DNA from: Bordetella parapertussis
GTDB taxonomy: Bacteria > Pseudomonadota > Gammaproteobacteria > Burkholderiales > SG8-41
Length of the DNA stretch: 19,986 nucleotides
Direction: 5' to 3'
NCBI GenBank assembly: GCA_945870465.1
Contig: CAMBSS010000076.1
Span: forward strand, 1-19,986
Shown here: piece after piece, positions 6,700 through 14,689 of the stretch
Numbering within the stretch: the first letter of the stretch is position 1
How the letters are laid out: every line of letters starts with the position of its first letter
Translations under genes and position numbers: made by a program
Notes under the pieces: model-generated
Told to the model about the DNA's origin: nothing
What the model saw: the letters and a program-made list of their open reading frames with translations, nothing else
Databases searched by the model: none

Positions 6700-7114
6700 A
6701 AGTTGCATTCGCTGGGGGCCTTTGATCCGATCTGTTCCATTTGCCTGATCTCGAACCCTTGAGCGCTGTAATTGTTGAGCGGGATTATATTTGCAGAGCA
6801 CGTCTTTCCATCAGAAGCGGTAAAGAGCTTGTGCTCTCCATTAGGGGCAACCTGAAACGACCCGTTGCCTTCAGATTTTCCATAGCGAAATTTGTAAGTG
6901 CTGAGTCGTCTGCCGGCCCGACTGCGCACATACCGGCAGCAAAGAGAAGGAGCCAAGTAGGATAAACGATGAGACCTCCGGCGAATAGCCACTTCAGCAT
7001 TGCTTCGATGTGTAGAGAAAAGTTCGGCAGAACGGAGTCAAAGAGTGACCCGTATCCGAACGCGAACAGCGCGGCAAATAACAGTGTCAATATAATCAAA
7101 AGAAAAATTTTCAT
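6684..7114 (-). pseudogene. Frameshifted small membrane protein gene
   Basis: Two minus-strand frames together read as one gene of about 143 codons. The first starts at the ATG at 7114 (MKIFLLIILTLLFAALFAFG). It encodes two hydrophobic segments (about residues 3-22 and 38-63) and stays plausible up to CAVGPADDS near 6905. From there the adjacent frame continues with a soluble, protein-like sequence (YKFRYGKSEGNGSF, then FTASDGKTCSANIIPLNN) to the TAA at 6684-6686. A one-base deletion at about 6900-6910 would explain the break. Beyond that point the original frame gives a composition-biased tail, and the second frame's upstream part is Arg-rich shadow. I do not recognise the family. It may be a true pseudogene or an assembly or sequencing error. 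The base composition is AT-rich. Confidence 0.55.
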
Positions 7115-7194
7115 TGAGCACCAATTAGAATTCGTTGGTAAAAATTATTCGTGACATATTGCCAGGCAGAATTTATCCGCCAAAATGTAACAGC

Positions 7195-9261
7195 TCAAAG
7201 CGCCCGCTTTATCCACACTGCGCTGTCGTGAAACGCCGCTCCACCGTTCGGCGCTCCGGAATCGGCACCGATGAGGCTGTTGACGCCGATGCCGCCTTCG
7301 AAAGCGGAATTGGGCCAGATCGATTCGAGGACGATGACGCCGCGCTGTACGCCGTCGAATGTTTTCGCATGCACGACTATGGTGTTGCGTGCATTGCCGA
7401 GCTCTACGCGATCGCCTGTAGCAATGCCGAGCTGGGCGCAATCGTCGGGATGAATTAATACGGTGGGGCGTTGCTCGCGTTTCTTTGATGTCGGGGTTTC
7501 GGTGAACGTACTGTTGAGATAGGAGCGCGCTGGGGCTGTGACCATGCGGAACGGATGTTGTTCGTCCGCAATTTCTATGCTTGCCATGTGGTCGGGCAGG
7601 GCGGGCATCTTTGTGTGGTATTTGCCGCGTGCTTTCCAGTCGGGCTTGAAGCGGAACTTGCCGTCAGGTGTCGGAAAGCCGTTGATGAAGTGCGACTTGT
7701 CGAAATCGGGTTGACGGTCGATCCAGTGGTCGCGGTGGAGTGTCGCGGCATCCGGATAGCCGGAGAGTTTCAGGGTTTCGTCGATGAGTTCCCACGCCGT
7801 CATTTTGAAACCACGATGTTTCGCACCGAGCCGCTTGGCGAGCTCGCAGTGCACGTAATGATTTTCGCGCGCCTGGGCGTACGGTTCGATGACTTTGCGC
7901 GTGACCTGGAAGAATGAATGTCCGCCGGCGCGGTACATGTCGTCGTGTTCGAGAAACGTCGTCGCCGGCAGCACGATGTCCGCGAGCTTCGCGGTGTCGG
8001 TCATGAACTGCTCGTGCACGCAGACGAAAAGGTCCTCCCGCATGAAACCCGCGCGCACCGCTTTCGAATCCGGACAAACGGATGCGGGGTTCATATTCTG
8101 GATCAGCATGGCGGTGACCGGCGGGCCGTCGCCGAGGTCGCTTTTGTCGCCGGTGAGGACCGGGCCGACGCGCGAGATGTCGAGCGCGCGGATGCTTGTG
8201 TCGAGGTGATCGGTGCCTTTGATCAGTGCATCCTTGATTTTGTAGATGTCGCCATTGCTGTAGAACGTGCCGCCCCCACGGTGCTGCCATTTGCCGCCTA
8301 CGGTAGCGAGGCATGAGACCGCGTGCACGTTGGCCGCACCGTTGCGCGAGCGCGAAAAGCCGTAACCGACACGGATGAAAGCGCGCTGGGTCGTGCCGTA
8401 CAGTTTGGCGAAGCTTTCAATCTGCTCAACAGAGAGTCCGGTGATGGCGGCGGCCCATTGCGGCGTGCGCGATACGAGGTGTGCTTCGAGTTCGTCCGGC
8501 ACATCGGCGTGAGTGCGCATATAAGCGCGGTCCGCATAGCCGTCGCGAAACATGACGTGCATCATCGCGCAGGCAAGGGCGCCATCGGTACCGGGTTTCA
8601 GCATGATGTGCATGTCCGCGACTTTGGCAGTCCCGGTGCGATAGGGATCGACGACGATCAACTGCGCTTTGCGCTCGCGCCGCGCCTTGGCGACGTGGGT
8701 CATGACATTGACCTGAGTGGATGCCGGATTGCCGCCCCACACGACGATGAGATCGGATTCGCCCATCTCGCGCGGATCGGGGCCCATTTTTGCGCCGACT
8801 CCGGCCATCCAGCCGGCGTCAACCAGCGCGGTGCAGATGGTCGGGTGCTGGCGCGAATAACGCATGACGTGGCGCAGACGATCGATACCGTCGCGCTGCA
8901 CGAGCCCCATGGTGCCGGCGTAAAAGAGCGGCCACACCGTTGTGCTCCCCAAACGCTGCGCCGCGCGCGTGAACTGCTCGGCAACTTCGTCGAGCGCGGA
9001 CTCCCACGACAACGGTGTGAATTCGCCGCCCTTGGCGCCTTTGCGCTTGAGCGGTTGGGAAAGCCGTTCGGGATGATGGACGCGCTCGGCGTAGCGCGAA
9101 ACTTTCTCGCAGATCACGCCCGCCGTGTACGGGTTGGCGGTGGCGCCGCGGATACGGCCGATATGGTGGCTGTCGAGTTTCTCGACTTCTAGCGCGCACG
9201 TGCTGGGGCAGTCGTGCGGGCAGGTGCTATGTACATTGGTGCTTGATATGGTATCGGGCAT
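7195..9261 (-). CDS. Molybdopterin-dependent oxidoreductase with [4Fe-4S] site (688 aa)
   Basis: Large catalytic subunit of the DMSO-reductase/formate-dehydrogenase superfamily, using a bis-pyranopterin molybdenum cofactor. The N-terminal Fe-S motif is CPHDCPSTC (Cys14, Cys18, Cys22) with Cys51 in GVICEKV. The central blocks WGGNPASTQVNVM, VVDPYRTGTAKVADMHI and LKPGTDGALACAMMHV belong to the cofactor-binding core, and PATTFLEHDD is conserved downstream. The C-terminal molydop-binding barrel starts at about residue 580 (PFRMVTAPARSYLNSTF). Cys143 (PTICTALVDAGW) is a candidate Mo ligand, but I cannot confirm it. There is no Tat signal, so it is cytoplasmic. I chose the ATG at 9261 over the TTG two codons upstream. 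No electron-transfer subunit is adjacent. It is divergent from the M81 gene. Substrate unknown. Confidence 0.9.
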   Translation of the reverse strand: MPDTISSTNVHSTCPHDCPSTCALEVEKLDSHHIGRIRGATANPYTAGVICEKVSRYAERVHHPERLSQPLKRKGAKGGEFTPLSWESALDEVAEQFTRAAQRLGSTTVWPLFYAGTMGLVQRDGIDRLRHVMRYSRQHPTICTALVDAGWMAGVGAKMGPDPREMGESDLIVVWGGNPASTQVNVMTHVAKARRERKAQLIVVDPYRTGTAKVADMHIMLKPGTDGALACAMMHVMFRDGYADRAYMRTHADVPDELEAHLVSRTPQWAAAITGLSVEQIESFAKLYGTTQRAFIRVGYGFSRSRNGAANVHAVSCLATVGGKWQHRGGGTFYSNGDIYKIKDALIKGTDHLDTSIRALDISRVGPVLTGDKSDLGDGPPVTAMLIQNMNPASVCPDSKAVRAGFMREDLFVCVHEQFMTDTAKLADIVLPATTFLEHDDMYRAGGHSFFQVTRKVIEPYAQARENHYVHCELAKRLGAKHRGFKMTAWELIDETLKLSGYPDAATLHRDHWIDRQPDFDKSHFINGFPTPDGKFRFKPDWKARGKYHTKMPALPDHMASIEIADEQHPFRMVTAPARSYLNSTFTETPTSKKREQRPTVLIHPDDCAQLGIATGDRVELGNARNTIVVHAKTFDGVQRGVIVLESIWPNSAFEGGIGVNSLIGADSGAPNGGAAFHDSAVWIKRAL

Positions 9262-9318
9262 GTTCAATTAAAACATGACGGCGATTCGGCTGCCAACGTT
9301 CGCGCTAGAATCCGCAAT
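9262..9318. promoter_or_regulatory. Divergent promoter region between Mo-oxidoreductase and M81 genes
   Basis: These 57 bp are the only space for the promoters of both divergent genes. A TAGAAT hexamer at 9306-9311 could be a -10 for the plus-strand gene, giving an almost leaderless transcript. No good -35 is seen, and no Shine-Dalgarno is visible for either gene. Confidence 0.35.
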
Positions 9319-10797
9319 ATGAAAGTCGTCATCGCCCGTCTGAACCACGAAACCAACACGTTTTCTCCGCTGCCGACGCCGCTGGCGGCATTTGGCGCGG
9401 GCGACCCGCGCGGGCCGGCGTTTGGTGCAGATGCTTACGAAGCGGGCAAGGGTTCCGCCACGGCAATGGGCGCTTTTATCGATTTTGCCGAGCGTCTTCA
9501 TTGCACCATAGTCACGCCGCTGTTCGCGATGGCGAACCCGAGCGGCCCGGTGGACGCGGCGGCATACCGTACGATGTGCAGCGCAATAGTGGATGCCGTT
9601 GTGGCGGGTTGCGATGCGATCATGCTCGATCTGCATGGCGCGATGGTGGTGGAAAACAGCGCAGACGGCGAAGGCGAATTGCTGGAACTTATACGCAAGG
9701 TCGCGCCGGACACGCCGCTTGCTCTGGCGCTCGACCTGCATGGCAACGTCTCGGACCGCATGGTGCGGCACGCAGACGTTCTCGTCGGCTTCAAGACTTA
9801 CCCGCACGTCGATATGTATGACACCGGCGCGCACGCGGCACGGCTGCTGTTCAACATGCTCGACGGCAAATGCAAACCGGTCATCGCCATCGCGCGGCCG
9901 GGCGTGCTCGCGCAAACGCTGTGCCAGAACACCGAAATCCCGGGCGCGATGCGGGACGGCGTCGAGTTCGCGCGCGGGCTGGAGCGCCACGGCGCGCTGG
10001 CGGCCACGGTGTTCGGCGGGTTCTATCTTGCCGACATTGCCGACGCCGGCATGAGCGTGGTCGTGGTGGCCGATGGCGATGCGCAAAAAGCAACCGGCTG
10101 GGCGGAAGACTGCAGCGCGCTGCTGCGCGCGCGCAAGAGCGAGTTCGTTTTTCAGCAGACGCCGCTGGCAGAGTCCGTGGCTCGCGCGAAAACGGCCAAG
10201 CATGGCCTCACGCTGCTGCTCGACCATGGCGACAACTGCATGTCGGGTGGCACCTGCGATACGATGGACGTGCTCGAAGCCTGCCTGCATCACGGACTCA
10301 CGCATATTGGAGCCGGACCGGTATGCGATCCGCAGGCGGTAGGGCAATTGATTGCCGCGGGCGTCGGCGCGACGGTCACCATCGAGCTTGGCAACAAGCT
10401 GCCGATGCCGAAAATCGGTATGGCCGCGCGCAAGCCGTTGCGGCTCACGGGCAAGGTGCGCACCATAGGCAACGGCGAATACACGATCAGCGGCCCGATC
10501 TACACCGGCACGCGTTGCTATATGGGGCGCACGGTTTTATTCGATACCGGCGCCGCGCAGATCGTGGTCACCGAGCAGACGCAGGAACCGTGGGACACCG
10601 GCGTCTTTACCTGTGCCGGACTCAACCCGGAGGCGCGGCGGTACCTGATACTGAAGTCGCGCATGTATTACCGCCCGGTGTTTGCGCCGATGGCGGCTAC
10701 CATCATCGAGTGCGCGAGCGCCGGCGTGTGTTCGTCGGACTTATCGCTGTTCGATTATCGGAATCTGCGGCGGCCGATTTACCCGCTGGACGCCTAG
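9319..10797 (+). CDS. M81 family metallopeptidase, MlrC (microcystinase C)-like (492 aa)
   Basis: Cytoplasmic zinc metallopeptidase of family M81. The founding member MlrC from sphingomonads degrades linearised microcystin and its tetrapeptide. Conserved blocks are RLNHETNTFSP (Glu11), LDLHGAMV (His106), LDLHGNVSDRM (Asp139, His141) and YPHVDMYDTG (His163). Their spacing agrees with the metal/active-site set I recall for MlrC (Glu56, His150, Asp184, His186, His208). The C-terminal MlrC domain (about 300-490) ends in the typical RRPIYPLDA. Most M81 proteins in environmental proteobacteria have unknown substrates, so microcystin degradation should not be assumed. It lies just upstream of a peptide ABC importer on the same strand, which fits hydrolysis of imported peptides. 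No terminator separates them, so read-through is possible. Confidence 0.92.
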   Translation: MKVVIARLNHETNTFSPLPTPLAAFGAGDPRGPAFGADAYEAGKGSATAMGAFIDFAERLHCTIVTPLFAMANPSGPVDAAAYRTMCSAIVDAVVAGCDAIMLDLHGAMVVENSADGEGELLELIRKVAPDTPLALALDLHGNVSDRMVRHADVLVGFKTYPHVDMYDTGAHAARLLFNMLDGKCKPVIAIARPGVLAQTLCQNTEIPGAMRDGVEFARGLERHGALAATVFGGFYLADIADAGMSVVVVADGDAQKATGWAEDCSALLRARKSEFVFQQTPLAESVARAKTAKHGLTLLLDHGDNCMSGGTCDTMDVLEACLHHGLTHIGAGPVCDPQAVGQLIAAGVGATVTIELGNKLPMPKIGMAARKPLRLTGKVRTIGNGEYTISGPIYTGTRCYMGRTVLFDTGAAQIVVTEQTQEPWDTGVFTCAGLNPEARRYLILKSRMYYRPVFAPMAATIIECASAGVCSSDLSLFDYRNLRRPIYPLDA

Positions 10798-10805
10798 CTC
10801 CCAGG

Positions 10806-10822
10806 TGCACCATCGCGGCGCA
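10806..10822 (+). promoter_or_regulatory. Predicted NtrC site 1
   Basis: TGCACCATCGCGGCGCA matches the palindromic NtrC consensus TGCACC-N5-GGTGCA at 11 of 12 arm positions. It is centred at 10814, about 156 bp before the predicted start of transcription of the dpp operon, a usual distance for an enhancer-type site. Confidence 0.6.
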
Positions 10823-10838
10823 ACATGCCCCCGGTCAG

Positions 10839-10855
10839 TGCACCATGATGCCCCC
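10839..10855 (+). promoter_or_regulatory. Predicted NtrC site 2 (weaker)
   Basis: The left half TGCACC is perfect and the right half is poor (8 of 12 arm positions overall). Its centre, 10847, is 33 bp from site 1. This is about three helical turns and close to the 32-bp spacing of the paired NtrC sites at E. coli glnA, which favours cooperative binding. Confidence 0.4.
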
Positions 10856-10918
10856 CGGCCGACGCCTAATTTGCAATGCTGGCTTGTAATGCGGGCTGAA
10901 GTTGACGTAACCTGCTGC

Positions 10919-10952
10919 GTCTGTGCGGGCACTTAGTCTGTGCGGGCACTTA
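10919..10952 (+). repeat. Perfect 17-bp tandem duplication at the dpp promoter
   Basis: GTCTGTGCGGGCACTTA occurs at 10919-10935 and again at 10936-10952 with no mismatch. Each unit contains a GGCAC -24-type element, but only the second is followed at the right distance by TTGCT. Confidence 0.95.
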
Positions 10953-10959
10953 AATTGCT
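10944..10959 (+). promoter_or_regulatory. Sigma-54 promoter of the dpp operon
   Basis: GGCAC (10945-10949), N5, TTGCT (10955-10959) fits the -24/-12 consensus TGGCACG-N4-TTGCW. The GG and GC dinucleotides are exactly 12 bp apart from first base to first base, as sigma-54 requires. Transcription should start near 10970, leaving a leader of about 35 nt before the ATG at 11005. No convincing sigma-70 promoter is visible in the same interval. Confidence 0.72.
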
Positions 10960-11004
10960 AATACCCGTGCAACCGCCGTATTTCGACATTTGAGGGGAAT
11001 TGCC

Positions 11005-12591
11005 ATGATGAAGCCTTTTCGTTTGACTGCCGTAGCCGCTGCAATGACGCTCGCTGCCGCGCTGTTGTCAGGGGCCGCCATTGCCCAGCAGAAAGTCCTG
11101 AAGTTCATACCGCAAGCCGATTTGCGCATCCTCGACCCGATTGCGACGACCGCGTATATCACGCGCAATCACGGTTACATGGTGTACGACACGCTGTTTG
11201 CGATGGACGCCAAGTTCCAGGTCAAGCCGCAAATGATCGACAAGTGGGAACTGTCCAAAGACAAGCTCACCTACACGTTTACGTTACGCGACGGGTTGAA
11301 GTTTCATGACGGCCAGCCGGTGCGCTCGGCGGATTGCATTGCGTCCATTGAGCGCTGGTCGAAGCGTGACGCGCTGGGCCAGAAACTTGCCGAGGCGAGC
11401 GAGGGCTGGACCGCGGTCAACGATAAATCGTTCAAGCTGAAGCTGAAGAAGCCGTTCCCGCTGACGCTCGAAGCGCTTGCCAAGCCCTCGTCGAACGTGC
11501 CGTTCATCATGCCGGAACGCGTCGCCAAGACCGATGCGTTCAAGAACATCGACGATGCCACCGGCTCCGGCCCGTTCAAGATGGTCAAGGAAGAATGGGT
11601 GCCGGGCAGCAAGGTGGTCTACGTCAAGAACACCGACTACGTGCCGCGCAAGGAAGCGCCATCGTGGGCGTCCGGCGGCAAAGTGGTCAAAGTCGACCGC
11701 GTCGAGTGGATCTATATTCCTGATTCGGCTACCGCCGCAGCAGCGCTCAATGCCGGTGAAGCCGACATCTGGGAGCAACTGCCGCCCGATCTGATCCCGG
11801 TGCTCGCCAAGAACAAGGACATCACGGTCAAGAACATCGACCAGCTCGGTTCGATGGGCATGATCCGCTTTAACTTCCTGCACCCGCCGTTCAACAACGA
11901 GAAGATGCGCCAGGCGCTGCTCTACATGGTGAATCAGCAGGATTACGTGATCGGCATCGCCGGCGACGTGAAAAACGGTTTCACCTGCTATTCTTACTTC
12001 ACCTGCGGCACGCCGTTGTCGTCCGAAATCAGCGCGGAGCCGCTGAAAGGCAAACGCGACGTCGAGAAGGCGAAGCAGCTGGTGAAAGAGTCCGGTTACA
12101 AGGGCGAGAAGATCGTCATCATCGACGCTACCGACCAGCCCATCGTGCACGCACAATCGTTGCTGACGCTGGAAATGCTGAAGAAGATCGGCCTTAACGC
12201 CGAAATTCAGGCCGGCGACTGGGGCACGCTGATTACGCGCCGCGCGGTCAAGGAGCCGGTCGAAAAAGGCGGCTGGTCGATCTTCCACACCTGGCTGGTC
12301 GGCCCCGACATGGTCAACCCGGCAGTGAATTTCCCCATCCGCGGCACGGGCGAGAAGGGCTGGTTCGGCTGGCCTACCGATCCGAAAATGGAAGAACTGC
12401 GCGAAGCATGGTTCAACGCGCCGGATGCGGCGAGCTCCAAGAAAGCCGCCGACGCAGTGCAGAAGCGCGCATTCGAGTTCGTGCCCATTATTCCGACCGG
12501 ACGCTTCATTCTGCCCACCGCGTACCGCTCCAACATCACGGGGCTCATCATCGCGCCGATCAACCTGCTGTGGAACGTGGAAAAGAAATAG
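11005..12591 (+). CDS. dppA: Peptide ABC transporter substrate-binding protein (SBP family 5, DppA/OppA-like, 528 aa)
   Basis: Periplasmic receptor that captures peptides or related solutes and delivers them to the DppBC channel. The Sec signal peptide is about residues 1-27 (cleavage after AIA, mature start QQKVLKFIP). The family-5 fold is shown by DPIATTAYITRNHGYMVYDTL near the N-terminus, FTLRDGLKFHDGQPVRSADC (the SBP family-5 signature), GSGPFKM, and a C-terminal half containing FNFLHPPFNNEKMRQALLYM. A close Cys pair in TCYSYFTCG may form a disulfide. Length is normal. The ATG at 11005 is preceded by GAGGGG (10992-10997). It is the first gene of dppABCDF and is probably under sigma-54/NtrC control. 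The dpp name reflects family only; the ligand could be another peptide or an opine-like compound. Confidence 0.92.
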   Translation: MMKPFRLTAVAAAMTLAAALLSGAAIAQQKVLKFIPQADLRILDPIATTAYITRNHGYMVYDTLFAMDAKFQVKPQMIDKWELSKDKLTYTFTLRDGLKFHDGQPVRSADCIASIERWSKRDALGQKLAEASEGWTAVNDKSFKLKLKKPFPLTLEALAKPSSNVPFIMPERVAKTDAFKNIDDATGSGPFKMVKEEWVPGSKVVYVKNTDYVPRKEAPSWASGGKVVKVDRVEWIYIPDSATAAAALNAGEADIWEQLPPDLIPVLAKNKDITVKNIDQLGSMGMIRFNFLHPPFNNEKMRQALLYMVNQQDYVIGIAGDVKNGFTCYSYFTCGTPLSSEISAEPLKGKRDVEKAKQLVKESGYKGEKIVIIDATDQPIVHAQSLLTLEMLKKIGLNAEIQAGDWGTLITRRAVKEPVEKGGWSIFHTWLVGPDMVNPAVNFPIRGTGEKGWFGWPTDPKMEELREAWFNAPDAASSKKAADAVQKRAFEFVPIIPTGRFILPTAYRSNITGLIIAPINLLWNVEKK

Positions 12592-12643
12592 CAGCTTCTT
12601 CGCACCTATGGCGAAATTGAGGGACGCGGATTTGGGGGATCTA

Positions 12644-12662
12644 CAAGGGGAGGCTCCCCTTG
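12644..12662 (+). promoter_or_regulatory. Intercistronic hairpin between dppA and dppB
   Basis: CAAGGGG (12644-12650) and CCCCTTG (12656-12662) form a perfect stem around AGGCT, without a following T-run. It lies in the 142-bp gap after the binding-protein gene. In many ABC operons such a hairpin stabilises the upstream mRNA or partly stops transcription, so that receptor outnumbers permease. That role is inferred here. Confidence 0.55.
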
Positions 12663-12733
12663 TTCGTGGCAACGTGGCTGTTGCCTGGCGACCCCCGAAA
12701 AATTCGATTCCGGCACGGCCGGCTTAAGTTTAA

Positions 12734-13675
12734 GTGTTTGCTTATGTAGTTCGGCGGCTTTTCGCGACCATCGTCGTCATGGCGGTGGTCGCGTTCGTGG
12801 TTTTCTCGCTGTTGTATCTGACGCCGGGTGACCCGGCGGCCATTCTCGCCGGTGATGCGGCGACCGACGACGATATCCGGCGCATCCGCGCCAAGCTCGG
12901 TCTCGACGATCCGTTTTTCGTGCGCTTCGGCGGCTGGGTGTGGGCGCTGATGCACGGCGATCTCGGCACTTCGATTTTCACCAACCTGCCGGTCACACAT
13001 TTGATCGGCCAGCGCATAGAGCCGACTGTTGCGCTCACACTTTGCACGTTGTTCATCTCAGTTGCCGTCGCGCTACCGCTGGGCGTGATTGCGGCAGCGA
13101 AAGTCGGCACCTGGGTTGACCGCGCGGTGATGGCGTTTTCGGTGATCGGTTTTTCGGTGCCGGTATTCGTGCTCGCCTACATCCTGATCATGACTTTCTC
13201 GATTCAGCTCGACTGGCTGCCGGTGCAGGGCTACCGCCCGATCAAGGATGGCGTGTGGGAATGGTTCCGCCACCTGGTGCTGCCGAGCACCGCGCTCGGC
13301 ACCGTTTACATTGCGCTGATCGCGCGCATCACGCGTGCTTCCATGCTCGACGTGCTGGCGCAGGACTATATACGCACGGCGCAAGCCAAGGGTTTGTCGT
13401 CCAATGCAGTGCTGGCAGGCCACGCGCTCAAAAACGCCGCAGTGCCCATACTCACCATCATAGGCATCGGCATCGCATTACTGATCGGCGGCGCCATCGT
13501 CACGGAGACCGTGTTCGCGATTCCGGGCATAGGGCGGCTCACGGTGGACGCGATCTTGCGCCGCGACTACCCGATTATCCAGGGTGTGATCCTGCTTTTT
13601 TCGGGTGCTTACGTACTGGTCAATCTTGCCGTCGACTTGAGTTATATGTTCTTCGACCCGCGTATCCGGTATTAA
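12734..13675 (+). CDS. dppB: Peptide ABC transporter permease DppB (313 aa)
   Basis: Inner-membrane permease of the DppB/OppB family. The N-terminal MFAYVVRRLFATIVVM is the usual first helix and is followed by the family periplasmic region (TPGDPA, then RAKLGLDDPFFVRF and HGDLGTSI). Further hydrophobic segments lie at about 98-122, 131-155, 180-200, 236-258 and 284-305. The cytoplasmic EAA loop that docks on the ATPases is at 211-235 (DYIRTAQAKGLSSNAVLAGH). The C-terminus YMFFDPRIRY is typical. The start is a GTG at 12734; no ATG fits the conserved N-terminus and the Shine-Dalgarno is poor, which would lower translation relative to dppA. The gene is separated from dppC by a repeat element. 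Confidence 0.93.
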   Translation: MFAYVVRRLFATIVVMAVVAFVVFSLLYLTPGDPAAILAGDAATDDDIRRIRAKLGLDDPFFVRFGGWVWALMHGDLGTSIFTNLPVTHLIGQRIEPTVALTLCTLFISVAVALPLGVIAAAKVGTWVDRAVMAFSVIGFSVPVFVLAYILIMTFSIQLDWLPVQGYRPIKDGVWEWFRHLVLPSTALGTVYIALIARITRASMLDVLAQDYIRTAQAKGLSSNAVLAGHALKNAAVPILTIIGIGIALLIGGAIVTETVFAIPGIGRLTVDAILRRDYPIIQGVILLFSGAYVLVNLAVDLSYMFFDPRIRY

Positions 13676-13699
13676 AGCGCGTTTAAAAACAAAAAAAGT

Positions 13700-13784
13700 A
13701 ACCGCCGATAAACGCCGATGAAATGCATTGCATGTTCAGAAGTGCCAATGATGACCAAGGGTTTGTCTACGTTCATCGGCGGTT
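13700..13784. repeat. Inverted-repeat element, copy 2 (85 bp), inside the dpp operon
   Basis: The left arm AACCGCCGATAAACG (13700-13714) and right arm CGTTCATCGGCGGTT (13770-13784) pair with one mismatch. They match the arms of copy 1 (499-593), while the interior is unrelated. It fills most of the 133-bp gap between dppB and dppC and could form a strong hairpin in the operon mRNA. Confidence 0.75.
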
Positions 13785-13808
13785 TCAAATGGATTTTGAG
13801 TTAGGAAA

Positions 13809-14689
13809 ATGACGGCCATTGCAATTACAAGCACGACGAAATCGTTGTCGCCGACCTGGCAGCGCTTCCGCGATTCCTTCCGGCGCCACCCGACTGCCAT
13901 CGTCGGCGGTGTCGTGCTGCTGCTGATGATATTGATCGCGATATTCGCGCCGTGGCTGGGGACCGTCGATCCACAGGCTGTGACACCGGTGCGTCGGCTG
14001 AAACCCCCGTCGGCGGAATTCTGGTTCGGCAGCGACATGCTGGGACGCGACGTTTACAGCCGCGTGCTGTATGGCGCGCGGGTGTCGTTGAGCATCGGCA
14101 TCGCGGTCGCGCTGTTCAGCACATTGGTCGGGCTCGCCATCGGGCTCGTCACCGGCTTCATCCGCTGGGTCGATGCGATCGTGATGCGCATCATGGACGG
14201 CCTGATGTCGATTCCACCTGTATTGCTTGCCATTGCGCTGATGGCGTTGACGCGCGCCAGCGTTGAAAACGTCATCGCGGCGATCACGCTTGCCGAAGTG
14301 CCGCGCGTGGTGCGGCTGGTCAGAAGCCTGGTGCTGACGCTGCGCGAGCAACCGTACGTCGAAGCCGCGGTGGCGGCCGGCACTACGTTGCCGCGCATTC
14401 TGATACGGCACATATTGCCCAATACGCTGGCGCCGCTGCTGGTGCAGGCGACTTACGTCTGCGCGTCGGCGATGATCACCGAAGCCATCCTGTCGTTCAT
14501 CGGCGCTGGCACGCCGCCGAATATTCCGAGCTGGGGCAACATCATGGCGGAGGCGCGCAGCCTGTTCCAGATCGCCGGCTATCTGATTTTGTTTCCGGGT
14601 ATTTTTCTGTCGCTCACCGTGCTGGCGGTCAATCTGCTGGGAGACGGCATGCGCGATGCGCTTGATCCACGCCTGGCGCGCAGGATGTG

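Noticed and set aside
10902..10930. Sigma-70 -35-like TTGACG upstream of dppA
   Set aside because: The region 17 bp downstream is GCGGGC, with no -10 element; the sigma-54 signal explains the region better.
11284..12672. 462-codon minus-strand frame opposite dppA
   Set aside because: High-GC antisense shadow of a well-supported binding-protein gene; no domain, no start signal.
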